Of a stretch of 64,000 bases of DNA, positions 26,862 through 35,597 are shown one piece after another; positions within the stretch are counted from its first letter, which is position 1; every line of letters begins with the position of its first letter. A program made the translations under genes and the position numbers. The notes beneath the pieces are model-generated. The model was given only the letters and a program-made list of their open reading frames with translations. It was not told the origin of the DNA and did not search any database. This DNA is from RGIG3102 sp964369975 (GTDB lineage: Bacteria; Bacillota; Clostridia; Oscillospirales; Ruminococcaceae): the NCBI GenBank assembly GCA_964369975.1, contig CAYJFZ010000007.1, positions 1 to 64,000 of the forward strand, read 5' to 3'.

Positions 26862-27125
26862 ATGGAGTATACGAGAAAAAATAAAGGCACATGCGCAAAA
26901 TTTACAAAGGTTGTTTTAGAAGATGGAATTGTTAAAGATATCAAAGTTATAGGTGGCTGCGATGGAAATATAAAAGGGATTATTGCCCTTTCTAAAAATA
27001 GAACCCCAGAAGATATTATAAACAGATTAAAGGGAACAAAATGCGCTATAAGAGGAATTTTAAGTAGAACAAGTTGTCCTGACCAAATAGCAAAAGCTTT
27101 AGAGGAAGCCGTTAATAATAATTAG
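26862..27125 (+). CDS. TSCPD-domain protein (TIGR03905-type)
   Basis: The ATG at 26862 follows TAAGGAGATTTTAAT; a TTG 21 nt upstream has no such signal. The 87-residue product contains the TSCPD motif near its C-terminus (SRTSCPDQIAKAL) plus two further cysteines (GTCAKF, GGCDGN). This is the stand-alone form of the domain that caps some B12-dependent ribonucleotide reductases. The role is unknown; metal or cofactor binding by the cysteines is inferred. It stands between the thioesterase and a GNAT gene. Confidence 0.85.
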   Translation: MEYTRKNKGTCAKFTKVVLEDGIVKDIKVIGGCDGNIKGIIALSKNRTPEDIINRLKGTKCAIRGILSRTSCPDQIAKALEEAVNNN

Positions 27126-27148
27126 TATTTAAAATAGTGTAAATAGGA

Positions 27149-27619
27149 ATGAATATCATAGACGAATACATAAAAAAGCCGATGAGCATAGACTTTGTAA
27201 AAGAAATTGTTGAATGGAAGTATGAAGGGGAGTATACAGTTTATAATATGCCTCCTTTAGAAAAAATTTCAAATTATAGAATTTTAAATCCTGAAAATTT
27301 TAATGACTATGTTTGCTATATAAAAAACGATGAATTAATGGCATATATTAGCTTAAATGAAAAAGCAGATGGAGTCTACCTTGGTATAGGTTTAAAACCA
27401 GAATACTGCTCTAAAAATATGGGTAGATTATTTTTAGAAGATAGTATTTTGATAGCCCAAAATAGATATAAAAATAAAAGCTTGAAATTAATTGTTAGAA
27501 CATTTAATAAAAGAGCAATTAAAGCTTATAAAAAGGTTGGCTTTAGCAAAATAGATACTATTTATAAAAAAGAGAATAATAATATAATAGAATTTTTAGT
27601 TATGCAGTATAAGGCATAA
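27149..27619 (+). CDS. GNAT-family N-acetyltransferase
   Basis: This 156-residue protein has the GNAT C-terminal half: the LGIGLKPEYCSKNMGRLFL region holds the acetyl-CoA loop (GRxF variant of Q/RxxGxG/A), and NKRAIKAYKKVGF is the standard motif B. The N-terminal third is divergent, so the acceptor cannot be named. The start codon has a poor ribosome binding site (ATAGGA), so an internal start is possible. A bidirectional terminator follows. Confidence 0.85.
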   Translation: MNIIDEYIKKPMSIDFVKEIVEWKYEGEYTVYNMPPLEKISNYRILNPENFNDYVCYIKNDELMAYISLNEKADGVYLGIGLKPEYCSKNMGRLFLEDSILIAQNRYKNKSLKLIVRTFNKRAIKAYKKVGFSKIDTIYKKENNNIIEFLVMQYKA

Positions 27620-27640
27620 CTAAACTTTACTAAAAACTTA

Positions 27641-27680
27641 AAACTACCACTATCAAATTGATAGTGGTAGTTTATTTTTT
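27641..27680. terminator. Bidirectional terminator between the GNAT gene and ogt
   Basis: AAACTACCACTATC and its complement (27641-27654 and 27660-27673) enclose five nt, with a T-rich tail on the plus strand. It lies between converging genes. Confidence 0.85.
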
Positions 27681-27705
27681 TATGAGTATACATATTTAAT
27701 TGTGA

Positions 27706-28170
27706 TTATAAATTCTGTGCTTCAAATGTTAATAGCCAATCTTTATTTGCACTACCTCCAGCTGAGTAATAACCTATTTCTCCACTCGAGGGAAGTACTC
27801 TATGGCAAGGTATAGCTATGATGATAGGATTTTTTCTCATTGCAGAACCAACAGCCCTTATAGCTTTTGGATTATTTGTTAAATTAGCTAAGTCTTTATA
27901 AGAAATAGTGTTAGAAAACTTTACTTTTTCAAATAAGGTATCCCAAACTTTTTGATAATATTCACTACCGTTTGTTTTCATCTTAAAAGTGAATTCTTTT
28001 CTTTGTCCATTAAAGTATTCACCTAATTCACTCACTGCTTTTTTTAATGTATCAGTAGCTGGCAAAATTTCTTTTTCATTTTCTGATAAATAAGCTATTT
28101 TAGTTATGAATCCATCATCTTCGCCGATTTCTAAAAAGCCAATAGGGGTGTGTATTACAGCCTTGTTCAT
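27706..28170 (-). CDS. ogt: Methylated-DNA--protein-cysteine methyltransferase
   Basis: This 154-residue protein repairs O6-alkylguanine by transferring the alkyl group to its own cysteine. The active-site motif IPCHRV is present with C122. It is preceded by the helix-turn-helix region with the arginine finger (NPKAIRAVGSAMRKNP) and followed by the YSAGGSANKDWLL block. It follows dcyD on the same strand after 8 nt, so the two are probably co-transcribed, although their functions are unrelated. Confidence 0.95.
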   Translation of the reverse strand: MNKAVIHTPIGFLEIGEDDGFITKIAYLSENEKEILPATDTLKKAVSELGEYFNGQRKEFTFKMKTNGSEYYQKVWDTLFEKVKFSNTISYKDLANLTNNPKAIRAVGSAMRKNPIIIAIPCHRVLPSSGEIGYYSAGGSANKDWLLTFEAQNL

Positions 28171-28178
28171 ACTATCTC

Positions 28179-29225
28179 CTACATTTGAGTTGTGCTACAA
28201 TTACCGCGAAGTTGTGTTTGCATATCATCAAGATGTTCTTTTGTCCATAAAGCCATAGCACCACCTGTATGCAAGAATAAAGCACTTTCGCCTTCTTTAA
28301 TATGAACGCCATCATTAACTAAGTCAAGGAAGGCTCTAAATGTTTTACCTGTGTAAGTAGGGTCAAGCATTATAGCTTCTTTTTCAGCTAATAGTATGAT
28401 AGCTTCTCTTGTAGTTGCATCTGGTGCATTATATTTTTGGCCAGCGTAAGGTTTATCATCAGGACCATAAGCTATATGAATGTCATCTTCTGTAATAGTT
28501 ACGCCTAAATCAAATTCTTCACTCACCTTATTAGCATATTCTATAACAGCTTTTTCTTTTTCGCCTTTTGGCATCGGTGATGATGGAGAAGCGATAACAT
28601 TGAATGGTGCATTAAAATATTTTGCGCCAAGTAAAGTGCCTGCATATGTACCCATAGAGCCTACTGTACAAACTAAATGGTCAATTTTTATGCCTTGCTC
28701 ATTTATTTGATCAATAATTTCTTTAACTGCCATGATGTAGCCAACAGCGCCTAAAGCGTTAGAGCCACCAACAGGGATTTGATATACTTTATCGCCTTGA
28801 GCTTCGTATTTATCTATAACTTTTTTGATTATTTCTTCTCTATCTTCTGGATTTTCCATAAAGTAGATATCAGTGCCCATTAAAGCATCAAGAGTTAAGT
28901 TGCCTGATAAGTAGCCGTTATCTTTACCGCTTAAAATTAAAATTGGCTTTAAGCCTAATTTAACAGCAGCGCCAACAGTTGTTCTACCGTGGTTTGTTTG
29001 TGTTCCACCTAAAGTTAAAACAGCAGTATAGCCTTGGCTTACAGCTTCGTGCATTAAGTATTCAAGTTTTCTTGTTTTGTTACCGCCCATTGCAGGACCA
29101 GTAACATCATCTCTTTTAATGTACAGTTTGCCTTTACCTAAGTGGTTAGTTAAGTTTTTCATTTCTTCTAATGGTGTAGGGTAGTTGCCTAAAGATACTT
29201 TTTTTACGCTTTCTAATTTGGACAT
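28179..29225 (-). CDS. dcyD: D-cysteine desulfhydrase / ACC deaminase-family PLP enzyme
   Basis: This 348-residue fold-type II PLP enzyme has the Schiff-base lysine in GPAMGGNKTRKLE (K50), the substrate-binding GGTQTNHGR (residues 73-81) and a Gly-rich phosphate loop (TVGSMGTYAG). The sequence is closer to D-cysteine desulfhydrase (D-cysteine to pyruvate, ammonia and sulfide) than to true ACC deaminase. Alternatives in the family include related D-amino-acid lyases. Its ribosome binding site is AAAGGAGAGC. Confidence 0.85.
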   Translation of the reverse strand: MSKLESVKKVSLGNYPTPLEEMKNLTNHLGKGKLYIKRDDVTGPAMGGNKTRKLEYLMHEAVSQGYTAVLTLGGTQTNHGRTTVGAAVKLGLKPILILSGKDNGYLSGNLTLDALMGTDIYFMENPEDREEIIKKVIDKYEAQGDKVYQIPVGGSNALGAVGYIMAVKEIIDQINEQGIKIDHLVCTVGSMGTYAGTLLGAKYFNAPFNVIASPSSPMPKGEKEKAVIEYANKVSEEFDLGVTITEDDIHIAYGPDDKPYAGQKYNAPDATTREAIILLAEKEAIMLDPTYTGKTFRAFLDLVNDGVHIKEGESALFLHTGGAMALWTKEHLDDMQTQLRGNCSTTQM

Positions 29226-29403
29226 GTTGTGCTCTCCTTTATAGTTTTTATTAATTATATTAATTATATCACGATAAAAAATAATATACTATTAGTAAAT
29301 CTATACAAATTAATACTTGAATTTTTGATGTAAAAGCCTTAAACTATTACTTAGGAAAGGAATACAATTTTATTAATTTTAAAATAAAATTGATACATAG
29401 AAT

Positions 29404-30312
29404 ATGAAAAATATTTTTATTATAAATCCCTTAGCAGGAAAAGAAAAAAATACACAAGATTTTGTAAAAAACATTCAAAAAGCTTGCAAAAAATTAAAAA
29501 AAGAATACGAAATTATCATCTGCGAAAAAAACGAAGATATTATAAAAATTGTAAAAGATATTTGCCAAAGAATAAATGGAGAAAAAAGATTTTTTGCAGT
29601 TGGTGGCGATGGTACTTTAAGCAAGGTTGTAAATGGGAGTATGGGCTTTAGCGAGGTAAGTGTAGGAGTTATCCCTAATGGTACTGGCAATGATTACATA
29701 AAAAACTTTACTGACGATAAAAAAATATTCCTTGATATAGAAAAACAACTAACAGCAAAAACTATAAAAACAGATTTAATAAAATGCAACGATAAAATTT
29801 GTGTTAATATGATAAATATTGGCTTTGATGCTAATGTTAGCGCTGTGATGCCAAGATTTAAAGCCTTACCTTTAGTGAGCAATAAATTAGCGTACACCCT
29901 ATCAATTTTTTACAATGTTATAAAAAAGTTAGGTAGCAAATTAGAAATAAAAATTGATGATAAACTCATACATTCAGGTAAAATGCTAATGACAAGCGTT
30001 TCAGGAGGAATTTCTTGCGGTGGCGGATTTTATTTAACACCTTATGCAAAAGTAGATGACGGCATTTTAGATTTAGCTATTGTAAGTGTTCCATCAAGGC
30101 TACTTTTACTTCCCTTTATGAAAAATATAAGCGAAAAAACTCAATTTGAAAAAGAGCCAACAAAAAGTAGAATGAAATATTTTACTGCGCAAAAAGTGAA
30201 TATAAAAGCAAAGAAAACTCAAGTTTTTTCAATTGATGGCGAGATGTATAACTTTGATGAACTTGATATAGTAATAGAAAAATTAGCTTTAAACTTTGTT
30301 TTACCGCAATAA
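29404..30312 (+). CDS. Diacylglycerol kinase-family lipid kinase (DgkB/YegS-like)
   Basis: This 302-residue protein has the ATP-binding GGDGT (67-71), PNGTGNDY (91-98) and a C-terminal lipid-binding beta domain with SGGISCGGGFYLTPYA. Such soluble kinases phosphorylate diacylglycerol or related lipids at the membrane. DgkB recycles diacylglycerol released by lipoteichoic acid synthesis, but other lipids are possible. The start lies after a poor ribosome binding site. A terminator follows 2 nt after the stop. Confidence 0.9.
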   Translation: MKNIFIINPLAGKEKNTQDFVKNIQKACKKLKKEYEIIICEKNEDIIKIVKDICQRINGEKRFFAVGGDGTLSKVVNGSMGFSEVSVGVIPNGTGNDYIKNFTDDKKIFLDIEKQLTAKTIKTDLIKCNDKICVNMINIGFDANVSAVMPRFKALPLVSNKLAYTLSIFYNVIKKLGSKLEIKIDDKLIHSGKMLMTSVSGGISCGGGFYLTPYAKVDDGILDLAIVSVPSRLLLLPFMKNISEKTQFEKEPTKSRMKYFTAQKVNIKAKKTQVFSIDGEMYNFDELDIVIEKLALNFVLPQ

Positions 30313-30314
30313 AA

Positions 30315-30345
30315 AAACAGTGTGATAATTCACACTGTTTTTATT
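30315..30345. terminator. Terminator after the lipid kinase gene
   Basis: AAACAGTGTG (30315-30324) and CACACTGTTT (30331-30340) form the stem; TTATTTT follows. Confidence 0.85.
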
Positions 30346-30418
30346 TTAATATAGCGATTGGCATAGAGCTGTTTAATTTATGAAAATTTATCAAACTTTA
30401 ATCTGGCTTAGACTTTGG

Positions 30419-31792
30419 CTAATCCTTTGCCCTTACTACAAATACTTCTTGAATATCATAATATTCAAAAAGCTTTATATGCTCTTTTGTAATTTTTTCA
30501 CCACTTATTACTATAGGTATAGCAGGTGGGCAGGCAACACTTAAGTTTGCACAAATTCTATTTTCAGCGTCTTTGATACTTATTTTTTCTTGAAGTGAAA
30601 ACATAGCATTTTTTATACTTAAAACTCCTTCGCCTTTTTCGATTTTTAAATCTTCTTGATGTTGTTTTAAATAAAGTTTTCTATTATTAAAAATATCTAT
30701 TAAAGCATTTTTAAGCATGTTGATTTTTTCAAAAGTTATTTGCAAGCTAAACATAAACACTATATAATCTTTATCACAAAATTCTACTTCTATTTTTTTG
30801 CTCCTTAAAGCCTCAGCGATTTGTTCAGCATTAATGTTCATAGCTTTACAATCAATTACAAGCTTTAAAGGCTCTGTATCTAAAATGTTAATATCCATTT
30901 TTGATAGCTGAACTTTTAAATCATCTACTACTTTTACATAATTTATTAAATTAGTTTTATAATCAGCACTTAAAAACTTATTGCATAAATCAAGTGATGA
31001 TAAAATTAAGTAAGACGGGCTTGTAGATGAAAATAATGAAAGGCCAACTTTTGCACTACTAATATAGTCAGCGTTTAAGTTTTTATTGATGTGTAAGTAT
31101 GCACCACCTGTTAAAACAGGTAGGGTTTTATGAGCTGAATCGCAACACATACTCGCCCCATTATCCATAGGATGTAAAGACGGCTGTAAGAATTTTAAGT
31201 ATGCACCGTGAGCGTTATCAACGAGTAAGGGCACATTAAATTCCTTACAAACAGCAGATAAACCTTTAATATCTGCTATATTTCCTAAGTAATCAGGGGA
31301 AGTGATGAAAACAGCAATAGGCTTTTTTTTCATAGATTTTAGCTTATCGTATAAACTTTCTTTACTTATCTCGCATCTACAAATTGATGTAAAATTTTCA
31401 TCATTTGGATACAGCCATTCAGGCGTAAGATTTAGTAAAGCACAGCTTGAAATAAATGCTTTATGCGCATTTCTTGCAGCTAAGACTATATCTTCATCAC
31501 CTTTTTGGATTTCGTTAATTTTAGCAAGATAAAGCATAGCTCCAATACAAGCAGTAGAGCCGTTAGCTGAGTAAAAACTTTGCTGTGTATTAAAAATTTT
31601 AGTGGCATTTTCTTCACTTTGTTTTATAATTCCATCATCTTCTGGTGAAAACAAATTATCAGCTCCGTTTATTTCAGTTATATCCAAATGCTCAAAACCT
31701 AAAAAGTTTTCACCTTTATGCCCTGGCATATGAAAGCGAATATAATTTTCATCACTGTATTTTTTTACAAAATCAAAGATAGGTGTTTTCAT
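30419..31792 (-). CDS. Orn/Lys/Arg decarboxylase-family PLP enzyme
   Basis: This 457-residue protein has FHMPGHKG (20-27), NGSTACIGAM, VDNAHGAY (191-198; D192 faces the PLP ring nitrogen) and the Schiff-base lysine in CDSAHKTLPVLTGGA (K222). It belongs to the prokaryotic Orn/Lys/Arg decarboxylase fold-type I group. The short Firmicutes form lacks the wing domain. It would make agmatine, cadaverine or putrescine; the substrate cannot be told from sequence. It starts 9 nt after the SCIFF maturase stop and is probably part of that transcript. Confidence 0.88.
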   Translation of the reverse strand: MKTPIFDFVKKYSDENYIRFHMPGHKGENFLGFEHLDITEINGADNLFSPEDDGIIKQSEENATKIFNTQQSFYSANGSTACIGAMLYLAKINEIQKGDEDIVLAARNAHKAFISSCALLNLTPEWLYPNDENFTSICRCEISKESLYDKLKSMKKKPIAVFITSPDYLGNIADIKGLSAVCKEFNVPLLVDNAHGAYLKFLQPSLHPMDNGASMCCDSAHKTLPVLTGGAYLHINKNLNADYISSAKVGLSLFSSTSPSYLILSSLDLCNKFLSADYKTNLINYVKVVDDLKVQLSKMDINILDTEPLKLVIDCKAMNINAEQIAEALRSKKIEVEFCDKDYIVFMFSLQITFEKINMLKNALIDIFNNRKLYLKQHQEDLKIEKGEGVLSIKNAMFSLQEKISIKDAENRICANLSVACPPAIPIVISGEKITKEHIKLFEYYDIQEVFVVRAKD

Positions 31793-31801
31793 AATATCCT
31801 C

Positions 31802-33169
31802 TTAATTATTTACAACTTGCATCATAATAGCACATTCGATACGCTTTTTAAACAATTCACAACCATACTCATAAATGCCGTTTATATCGCCTGTTGCGTT
31901 ATAAGCATTAGCAGGACAGCCCCCAGCGCAATACATATTTGCCCAGCAAGTGCGACATTCTTCTTTTGAATATATATTACAATTTCTAAATTCATCTTGA
32001 GCTTTTTTATCTAAAACGCCATCGTAAATGTTGCCTAAGCTATAAGCGTTATCACCTACAAATTGATGGCAAGGGAATAATTCGCCACTTGGAGTTACCG
32101 CCATATACTCTGTACCAGAGCCACAGCCTGTAACCCTTTTATAAACGCAAGGCCCATTTGTTAAATCTAAATTGTAGTGATAAAAAGAAAATGGCTTATT
32201 TGCCTTTTGGCTTTCTAACATTTTTAAGCTAAGAAGTTCGTATTGCTTGAATAAAACTGGTAAATCCTCTTTAGTTAAAGCGTAAGAATCACCAGGTGCA
32301 CAAACAACAGGCTCCATACTAAGCTCTGTAAAGCCAAGAGAGAGCATATGTTCAATATCGTTCATAAAGTCAGTGTTGTTATGGGTGAAAGTGCCGCGCA
32401 TATAATAGCCCTTACCATTTCTGCTTTTAACAAATTCTTTAAATTTTGGAACGATAATATCGTAGCTTCCTCTTCCGCTATAATCTTTTCTTGAATGGTC
32501 GTGTATATGTTTTCTACCATCTAAAGATAATACTACATTATGCATTTCTTTGTTTGAAAATTCGATAACATCTTCATCTATACTTATGCCATTAGTAGTT
32601 AGTGTAAAACGAAACTTTTTATTATGTTTTTCTTCAAGACTTCTTGCATAAATGACTAAGTCTTTTACTACTTGCCAGTTCATTAATGGCTCACCACCAA
32701 AAAAATCAACTTCTAAGTTTTTTCTTTTACCGCTGTTTTCTATTAAAAAGTCTAAGGCTCTTTTACCTACACTAAAGCTCATTAAGCCTCTTTCGCCTTT
32801 ATAGTTGCCTTGTGAAGCAAAGCAGTAATCGCAGTTTAAATTGCAAGTATGGGCTACATGTAAGCATAATGCCTTTATTACTTTTGAGTTGTTTTTATAG
32901 TTTACAGCTAAGGTTTCGTATGTATCTTGTGTAAAAAGTTGGTTAGTTTTTTCTAAGTATTCAACATCGCTATACAGGTTTTGTAATTCTTCCTCATTCA
33001 CATCGCTTTTATCATCATACTTTAAAAGTAAGTCATTTATAAGTGTTTGTTTATCCTTAGTTTTAAATTCTTTTATCATATCAAAAGCCACTTCATCAAC
33101 TGAGTGAATACTGCCACTTACAGAATCTAAAACTATATTATATCCATTTAATTTATATTGGTGTAACAA
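31802..33169 (-). CDS. scfB: SCIFF peptide radical SAM maturase
   Basis: This 455-residue protein begins with a RiPP-recognition-like N-terminus (MLHQYKLNGYNIVLD...). The radical SAM cluster motif CNLNCDYC (C109, C113, C116) follows. The SPASM/twitch C-terminus is Cys-rich (CGSGTEYMAVTPSGELFPCHQ, CRTCWANMYCAGGCPANAYN). It matches the SCIFF maturase family, which installs Cys-to-Thr-type thioether bonds in the precursor. The precursor gene scfA lies directly upstream, separated by a terminator-like hairpin. The ribosome binding site (AAAGGGGATTATTTTG) precedes the ATG. Confidence 0.95.
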   Translation of the reverse strand: MLHQYKLNGYNIVLDSVSGSIHSVDEVAFDMIKEFKTKDKQTLINDLLLKYDDKSDVNEEELQNLYSDVEYLEKTNQLFTQDTYETLAVNYKNNSKVIKALCLHVAHTCNLNCDYCFASQGNYKGERGLMSFSVGKRALDFLIENSGKRKNLEVDFFGGEPLMNWQVVKDLVIYARSLEEKHNKKFRFTLTTNGISIDEDVIEFSNKEMHNVVLSLDGRKHIHDHSRKDYSGRGSYDIIVPKFKEFVKSRNGKGYYMRGTFTHNNTDFMNDIEHMLSLGFTELSMEPVVCAPGDSYALTKEDLPVLFKQYELLSLKMLESQKANKPFSFYHYNLDLTNGPCVYKRVTGCGSGTEYMAVTPSGELFPCHQFVGDNAYSLGNIYDGVLDKKAQDEFRNCNIYSKEECRTCWANMYCAGGCPANAYNATGDINGIYEYGCELFKKRIECAIMMQVVNN

Positions 33170-33206
33170 AATAATCCCCTTTATTCTCTTTTATATTCTA
33201 CTGATA

Positions 33207-33234
33207 AAAATGCCACCTTAAAAAGGCGGCATTT
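33207..33234 (-). terminator. Hairpin between scfA and scfB (partial terminator)
   Basis: On the minus strand AAATGCCGCC and GGTGGCATTT form a stem, followed by TTATC. It probably lets most transcripts end after the precursor gene, giving more peptide than enzyme. Confidence 0.75.
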
Positions 33235-33259
33235 CTTACTTAAATAATAATATTATCAA

Positions 33260-33406
33260 TTATTCAAAGTCTTTTTCGCAAGGTTGGTTTGCAACACCGC
33301 AAGAAGTTTTGCAAGCTGATTGGCAAGAAGTTTGACATTCACCACAGCCGCCTGTTTCTGTGCTTGATTGCAGATTTTGAGTTTGTATTGTTTTAATTCT
33401 TTCCAT
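33260..33406 (-). CDS. scfA: SCIFF ribosomal peptide precursor (six cysteines in forty-five)
   Basis: A 48-codon gene begins at the ATG (complement of 33406-33404), preceded by CGGAGATAATTTTT. The leader MERIKTIQTQNLQSS is family-typical. The core holds six cysteines, in the sequence CGECQTSCQSACKTSCG and then QPC, with Thr/Ser between them as thioether acceptors. It ends EKDFE. SCIFF is an almost universal RiPP of Clostridia with unknown biological role. Synteny with the radical SAM maturase confirms the call. Confidence 0.95.
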   Translation of the reverse strand: MERIKTIQTQNLQSSTETGGCGECQTSCQSACKTSCGVANQPCEKDFE

Positions 33407-33450
33407 AAAAATTATCTCCGTATCTTATGTTTTATCTTTTCGTATTAATA

Positions 33451-33479
33451 ATTATATACTATATATATGTAGTTGTCAA
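33451..33479 (-). promoter_or_regulatory. Promoter of the SCIFF operon
   Basis: Minus strand: consensus TTGACA (33479-33474), 17-nt spacer, consensus TATAAT (33456-33451). The -35 lies within the inverted repeat TAGTTGACAACTA. Confidence 0.85.
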
Positions 33480-33567
33480 CTATACTAAAAAAAGCAAAAT
33501 ACACGATTATAACATAATTTATATGATATAATATAAGTAAATATTTAACTAATAAGGAGGCTTATTT

Positions 33568-35136
33568 ATGAGAAAGTTGTTTAAAAATGCAAAAGTAATC
33601 ACTATGGAAAACAAAAAAGAGTATTCTTGCGTAATTGTAAAGGATGACTTAATAGAGTTTGTTGGTGATATTAAAGAAGTAGAAGATGAAGTTTTCGATG
33701 AAGTTATCGACTTAGAAAACAATGTCTTACTGCCAGCTTTCATTGACCCGCACTCGCATATGGCAAGCTATGCAAAGCTTTTTAGCGTACAAGACTTAAA
33801 TACTTGCAAAACCTTTAATGATATAATAATAGCGCTAAAAGAATACAAAAAGCAAAATAATTTTAATGATGAGGATGTTATTATTGGCTTTGGCTATGAT
33901 AATAACTTTTTAGAAGAAAAAGCGCATCCAGATAACGGTATTTTAGATACAATTAAAAACCCCGTGATAATCACACATAAATCTGGGCATATGGGCGTAT
34001 TAAATCAAAAAGCCTTAGCTTATTTTGATATAACAAAGGATACACAAAGTCCACAAGGTGGCTTAATCAAAAAAGATGAAAATAATAAGCCTACTGGCTA
34101 TTTAGAAGAAACAGCTTTTATGGCGATAGCTGCAAAGCTGCCAAAGCCTGATGAAAATATGCTGACAAATCTTTTTAAAAAAGCTCAAGAATTCTACGCT
34201 TCTTTTGGCATAGCAACAGCACAAGAAGGTGCTGTAAAAAAAGAAGATTTTGATTTATTAAAGTTTTACTATACAAAAAAAGCATATGTAATTGATGTAG
34301 TAGCCTATATTGATATAACAGAGAATAAGTTTATAGTAGACGAAGAATATAAAAACTTTAAATCATACAAGGAAAACTTTAGAATAGGTGGTTATAAATT
34401 GTTTTTAGACGGCTCACCACAAGGCAGAACAGCGTGGATGAGAAAGCCTTATGAAAACGATGAAAATTACTTTGCCTATCCTATTTTTAAAGATGAAGAA
34501 GTAGAAAAGTTTTTTAAATTTGCCATAGATGAAAAAATTCAAATTTTAGTTCATTGCAATGGAGATGCAGCTTGTGAGCAGATGATAAATTGCTATGAAA
34601 AAGCCTTAAATGGTAAAACGAGTGATATTCGCCCTGTTATGGTGCACGCACAGTTTTTACAAAAAGACCAGCTTGAAAAAGTTAAAAAGTTAAATATTAT
34701 TCCAAGTTTTTTCATAGCACATACAAAGTATTGGGCAGACATTCACATTGAAAACTTTGGCTTTGAAAGAGCGAGTAATATTTCATTAGCAAATTCTGCA
34801 AAAGAAAATGATATACTATTTACTTTACATCAAGACTCCCCAGTAATAAATCCGGATATGCTCGAGACTATAAAAGCAGCGGTAACAAGGACGAGTATAA
34901 ACGGAACAAAGCTAAACCAAGATGAGTGTATAAGCGTTTATGATGCACTAAAAGCTGTTACTATTAATGCAGCTTTCCAATACTTTGAGGAAGATACAAA
35001 AGGAACAATCGCAAAGGGGAAAAAAGCAGATTTTGTTGTGTTGGATAAAAACCCTTTAGAAGTAAAAAAAGAAGATATTGATAAAATCAAAGTATTAAAA
35101 ACTTTTAAAAACGCACAGCTTATATATCAAAGATAA
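33568..35136 (+). CDS. Amidohydrolase, YtcJ/NfdA-like (Amidohydro_3)
   Basis: This 522-residue metal hydrolase has N-terminal IDPHSHMA (H62, H64), a central GGYKLFLDGSPQGRTAWM segment with the likely bridging lysine and Ser, then LVHCNGDAA, VMVHAQFL and TLHQDSPV (metal Asp). It ends with KGTIAKGKKADFVVLDKNP, which is diagnostic of the superfamily. YtcJ-like enzymes hydrolyse amide or formamide bonds; the substrate is unknown. The ribosome binding site AAGGAGGCTTATTT is strong. It is divergent from the SCIFF operon and has no obvious partner. Confidence 0.9.
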   Translation: MRKLFKNAKVITMENKKEYSCVIVKDDLIEFVGDIKEVEDEVFDEVIDLENNVLLPAFIDPHSHMASYAKLFSVQDLNTCKTFNDIIIALKEYKKQNNFNDEDVIIGFGYDNNFLEEKAHPDNGILDTIKNPVIITHKSGHMGVLNQKALAYFDITKDTQSPQGGLIKKDENNKPTGYLEETAFMAIAAKLPKPDENMLTNLFKKAQEFYASFGIATAQEGAVKKEDFDLLKFYYTKKAYVIDVVAYIDITENKFIVDEEYKNFKSYKENFRIGGYKLFLDGSPQGRTAWMRKPYENDENYFAYPIFKDEEVEKFFKFAIDEKIQILVHCNGDAACEQMINCYEKALNGKTSDIRPVMVHAQFLQKDQLEKVKKLNIIPSFFIAHTKYWADIHIENFGFERASNISLANSAKENDILFTLHQDSPVINPDMLETIKAAVTRTSINGTKLNQDECISVYDALKAVTINAAFQYFEEDTKGTIAKGKKADFVVLDKNPLEVKKEDIDKIKVLKTFKNAQLIYQR

Positions 35137-35144
35137 GACAAGTA

Positions 35145-35173
35145 TTGATTTTTTAAAAAAAGTGATATATAAT
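35145..35173 (+). promoter_or_regulatory. Promoter of tRNA-Leu
   Basis: -35 TTGATT (35145-35150), 17-nt spacer, -10 TATAAT (35168-35173); the tRNA starts 31 nt downstream. Confidence 0.8.
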
Positions 35174-35203
35174 AATATAGCTATATTTAATGTATAGCTG
35201 TTT

Positions 35204-35290
35204 GCCGGTGTGATGGAATTGGTAGACGTAGTGGACTCAAAATCCACCGATGGAGACATCGTGCCGGTTCGAGCCCGGCCACCGGTACCA
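35204..35290 (+). tRNA. tRNA-Leu (anticodon CAA), CCA encoded
   Basis: The 87-nt gene has the acceptor GCCGGTG pairing with CACCGGT, discriminator A and an encoded CCA. The anticodon arm is GTGGA-CTCAAAA-TCCAC. A long variable arm (GATGGAGACATC), as expected for a class II Leu tRNA, precedes the T-arm GCCGG-TTCGAGC-CCGGC. It has its own promoter and terminator. The T-arm and acceptor 3' portion is repeated downstream in the tail array. Confidence 0.97.
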
Positions 35291-35294
35291 AATA

Positions 35295-35330
35295 AGTAGC
35301 ACTCCTTTAGGAGTGCTACTTATTTTTTTA
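35295..35330 (+). terminator. Terminator of tRNA-Leu
   Basis: AGTAGCACTCC (35295-35305), loop TTTA, GGAGTGCTACT (35310-35320), then TATTTTTTTA. The stem is perfect. Confidence 0.95.
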
Positions 35331-35332
35331 AT

Positions 35333-35410
35333 GGGCTCGAAAGCTGGCTCTTAGTAACAGTCCGGTGGACTGTTACAACCAGCGTGGCTTTTTCGCAAAA
35401 AAGCGAGCCC
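35333..35410 (+). repeat. Palindromic tRNA-tail element, Leu copy 1
   Basis: Four nested helices can be drawn. The outer arms are GGGCTCG and CGAGCCC (35333-35339, 35404-35410). GCTGG pairs with CCAGC (35343-35347, 35379-35383). GTAACAGTCC pairs with GGACTGTTAC (35354-35363, 35367-35376). GCTTTTT pairs with AAAAAGC (35387-35393, 35398-35404). The outer arms equal the tRNA-Leu T-arm 3' sequence and its reverse complement. Confidence 0.85.
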
Positions 35411-35465
35411 GGCCACCGACTGCAAATAAAAATTTTTCCTTAGGAGTGCTACTTATTTTTTTAAT

Positions 35466-35542
35466 GGGCTCGAAAACGGGCTTTAGTAACAGTTTAGTGG
35501 ACTGTTACAACCAGCGTGGCTTTTTCGCAAAAAAGCGAGCCC
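35466..35542 (+). repeat. Palindromic tRNA-tail element, Leu copy 2
   Basis: This copy starts 133 nt after copy 1. It has the same outer arms and the same 3' half (CAACCAGCGTGGCTTTTTCG), but a changed 5' half (AACGGGCTTTAG). The long hairpin keeps pairing through two T-G wobbles, while the second helix is partly broken. Confidence 0.85.
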
Positions 35543-35597
35543 GGCTACCGACTGCAAATATAAATTTTCCCTTAGGAGTGCTACTTATTTTTTTAAT

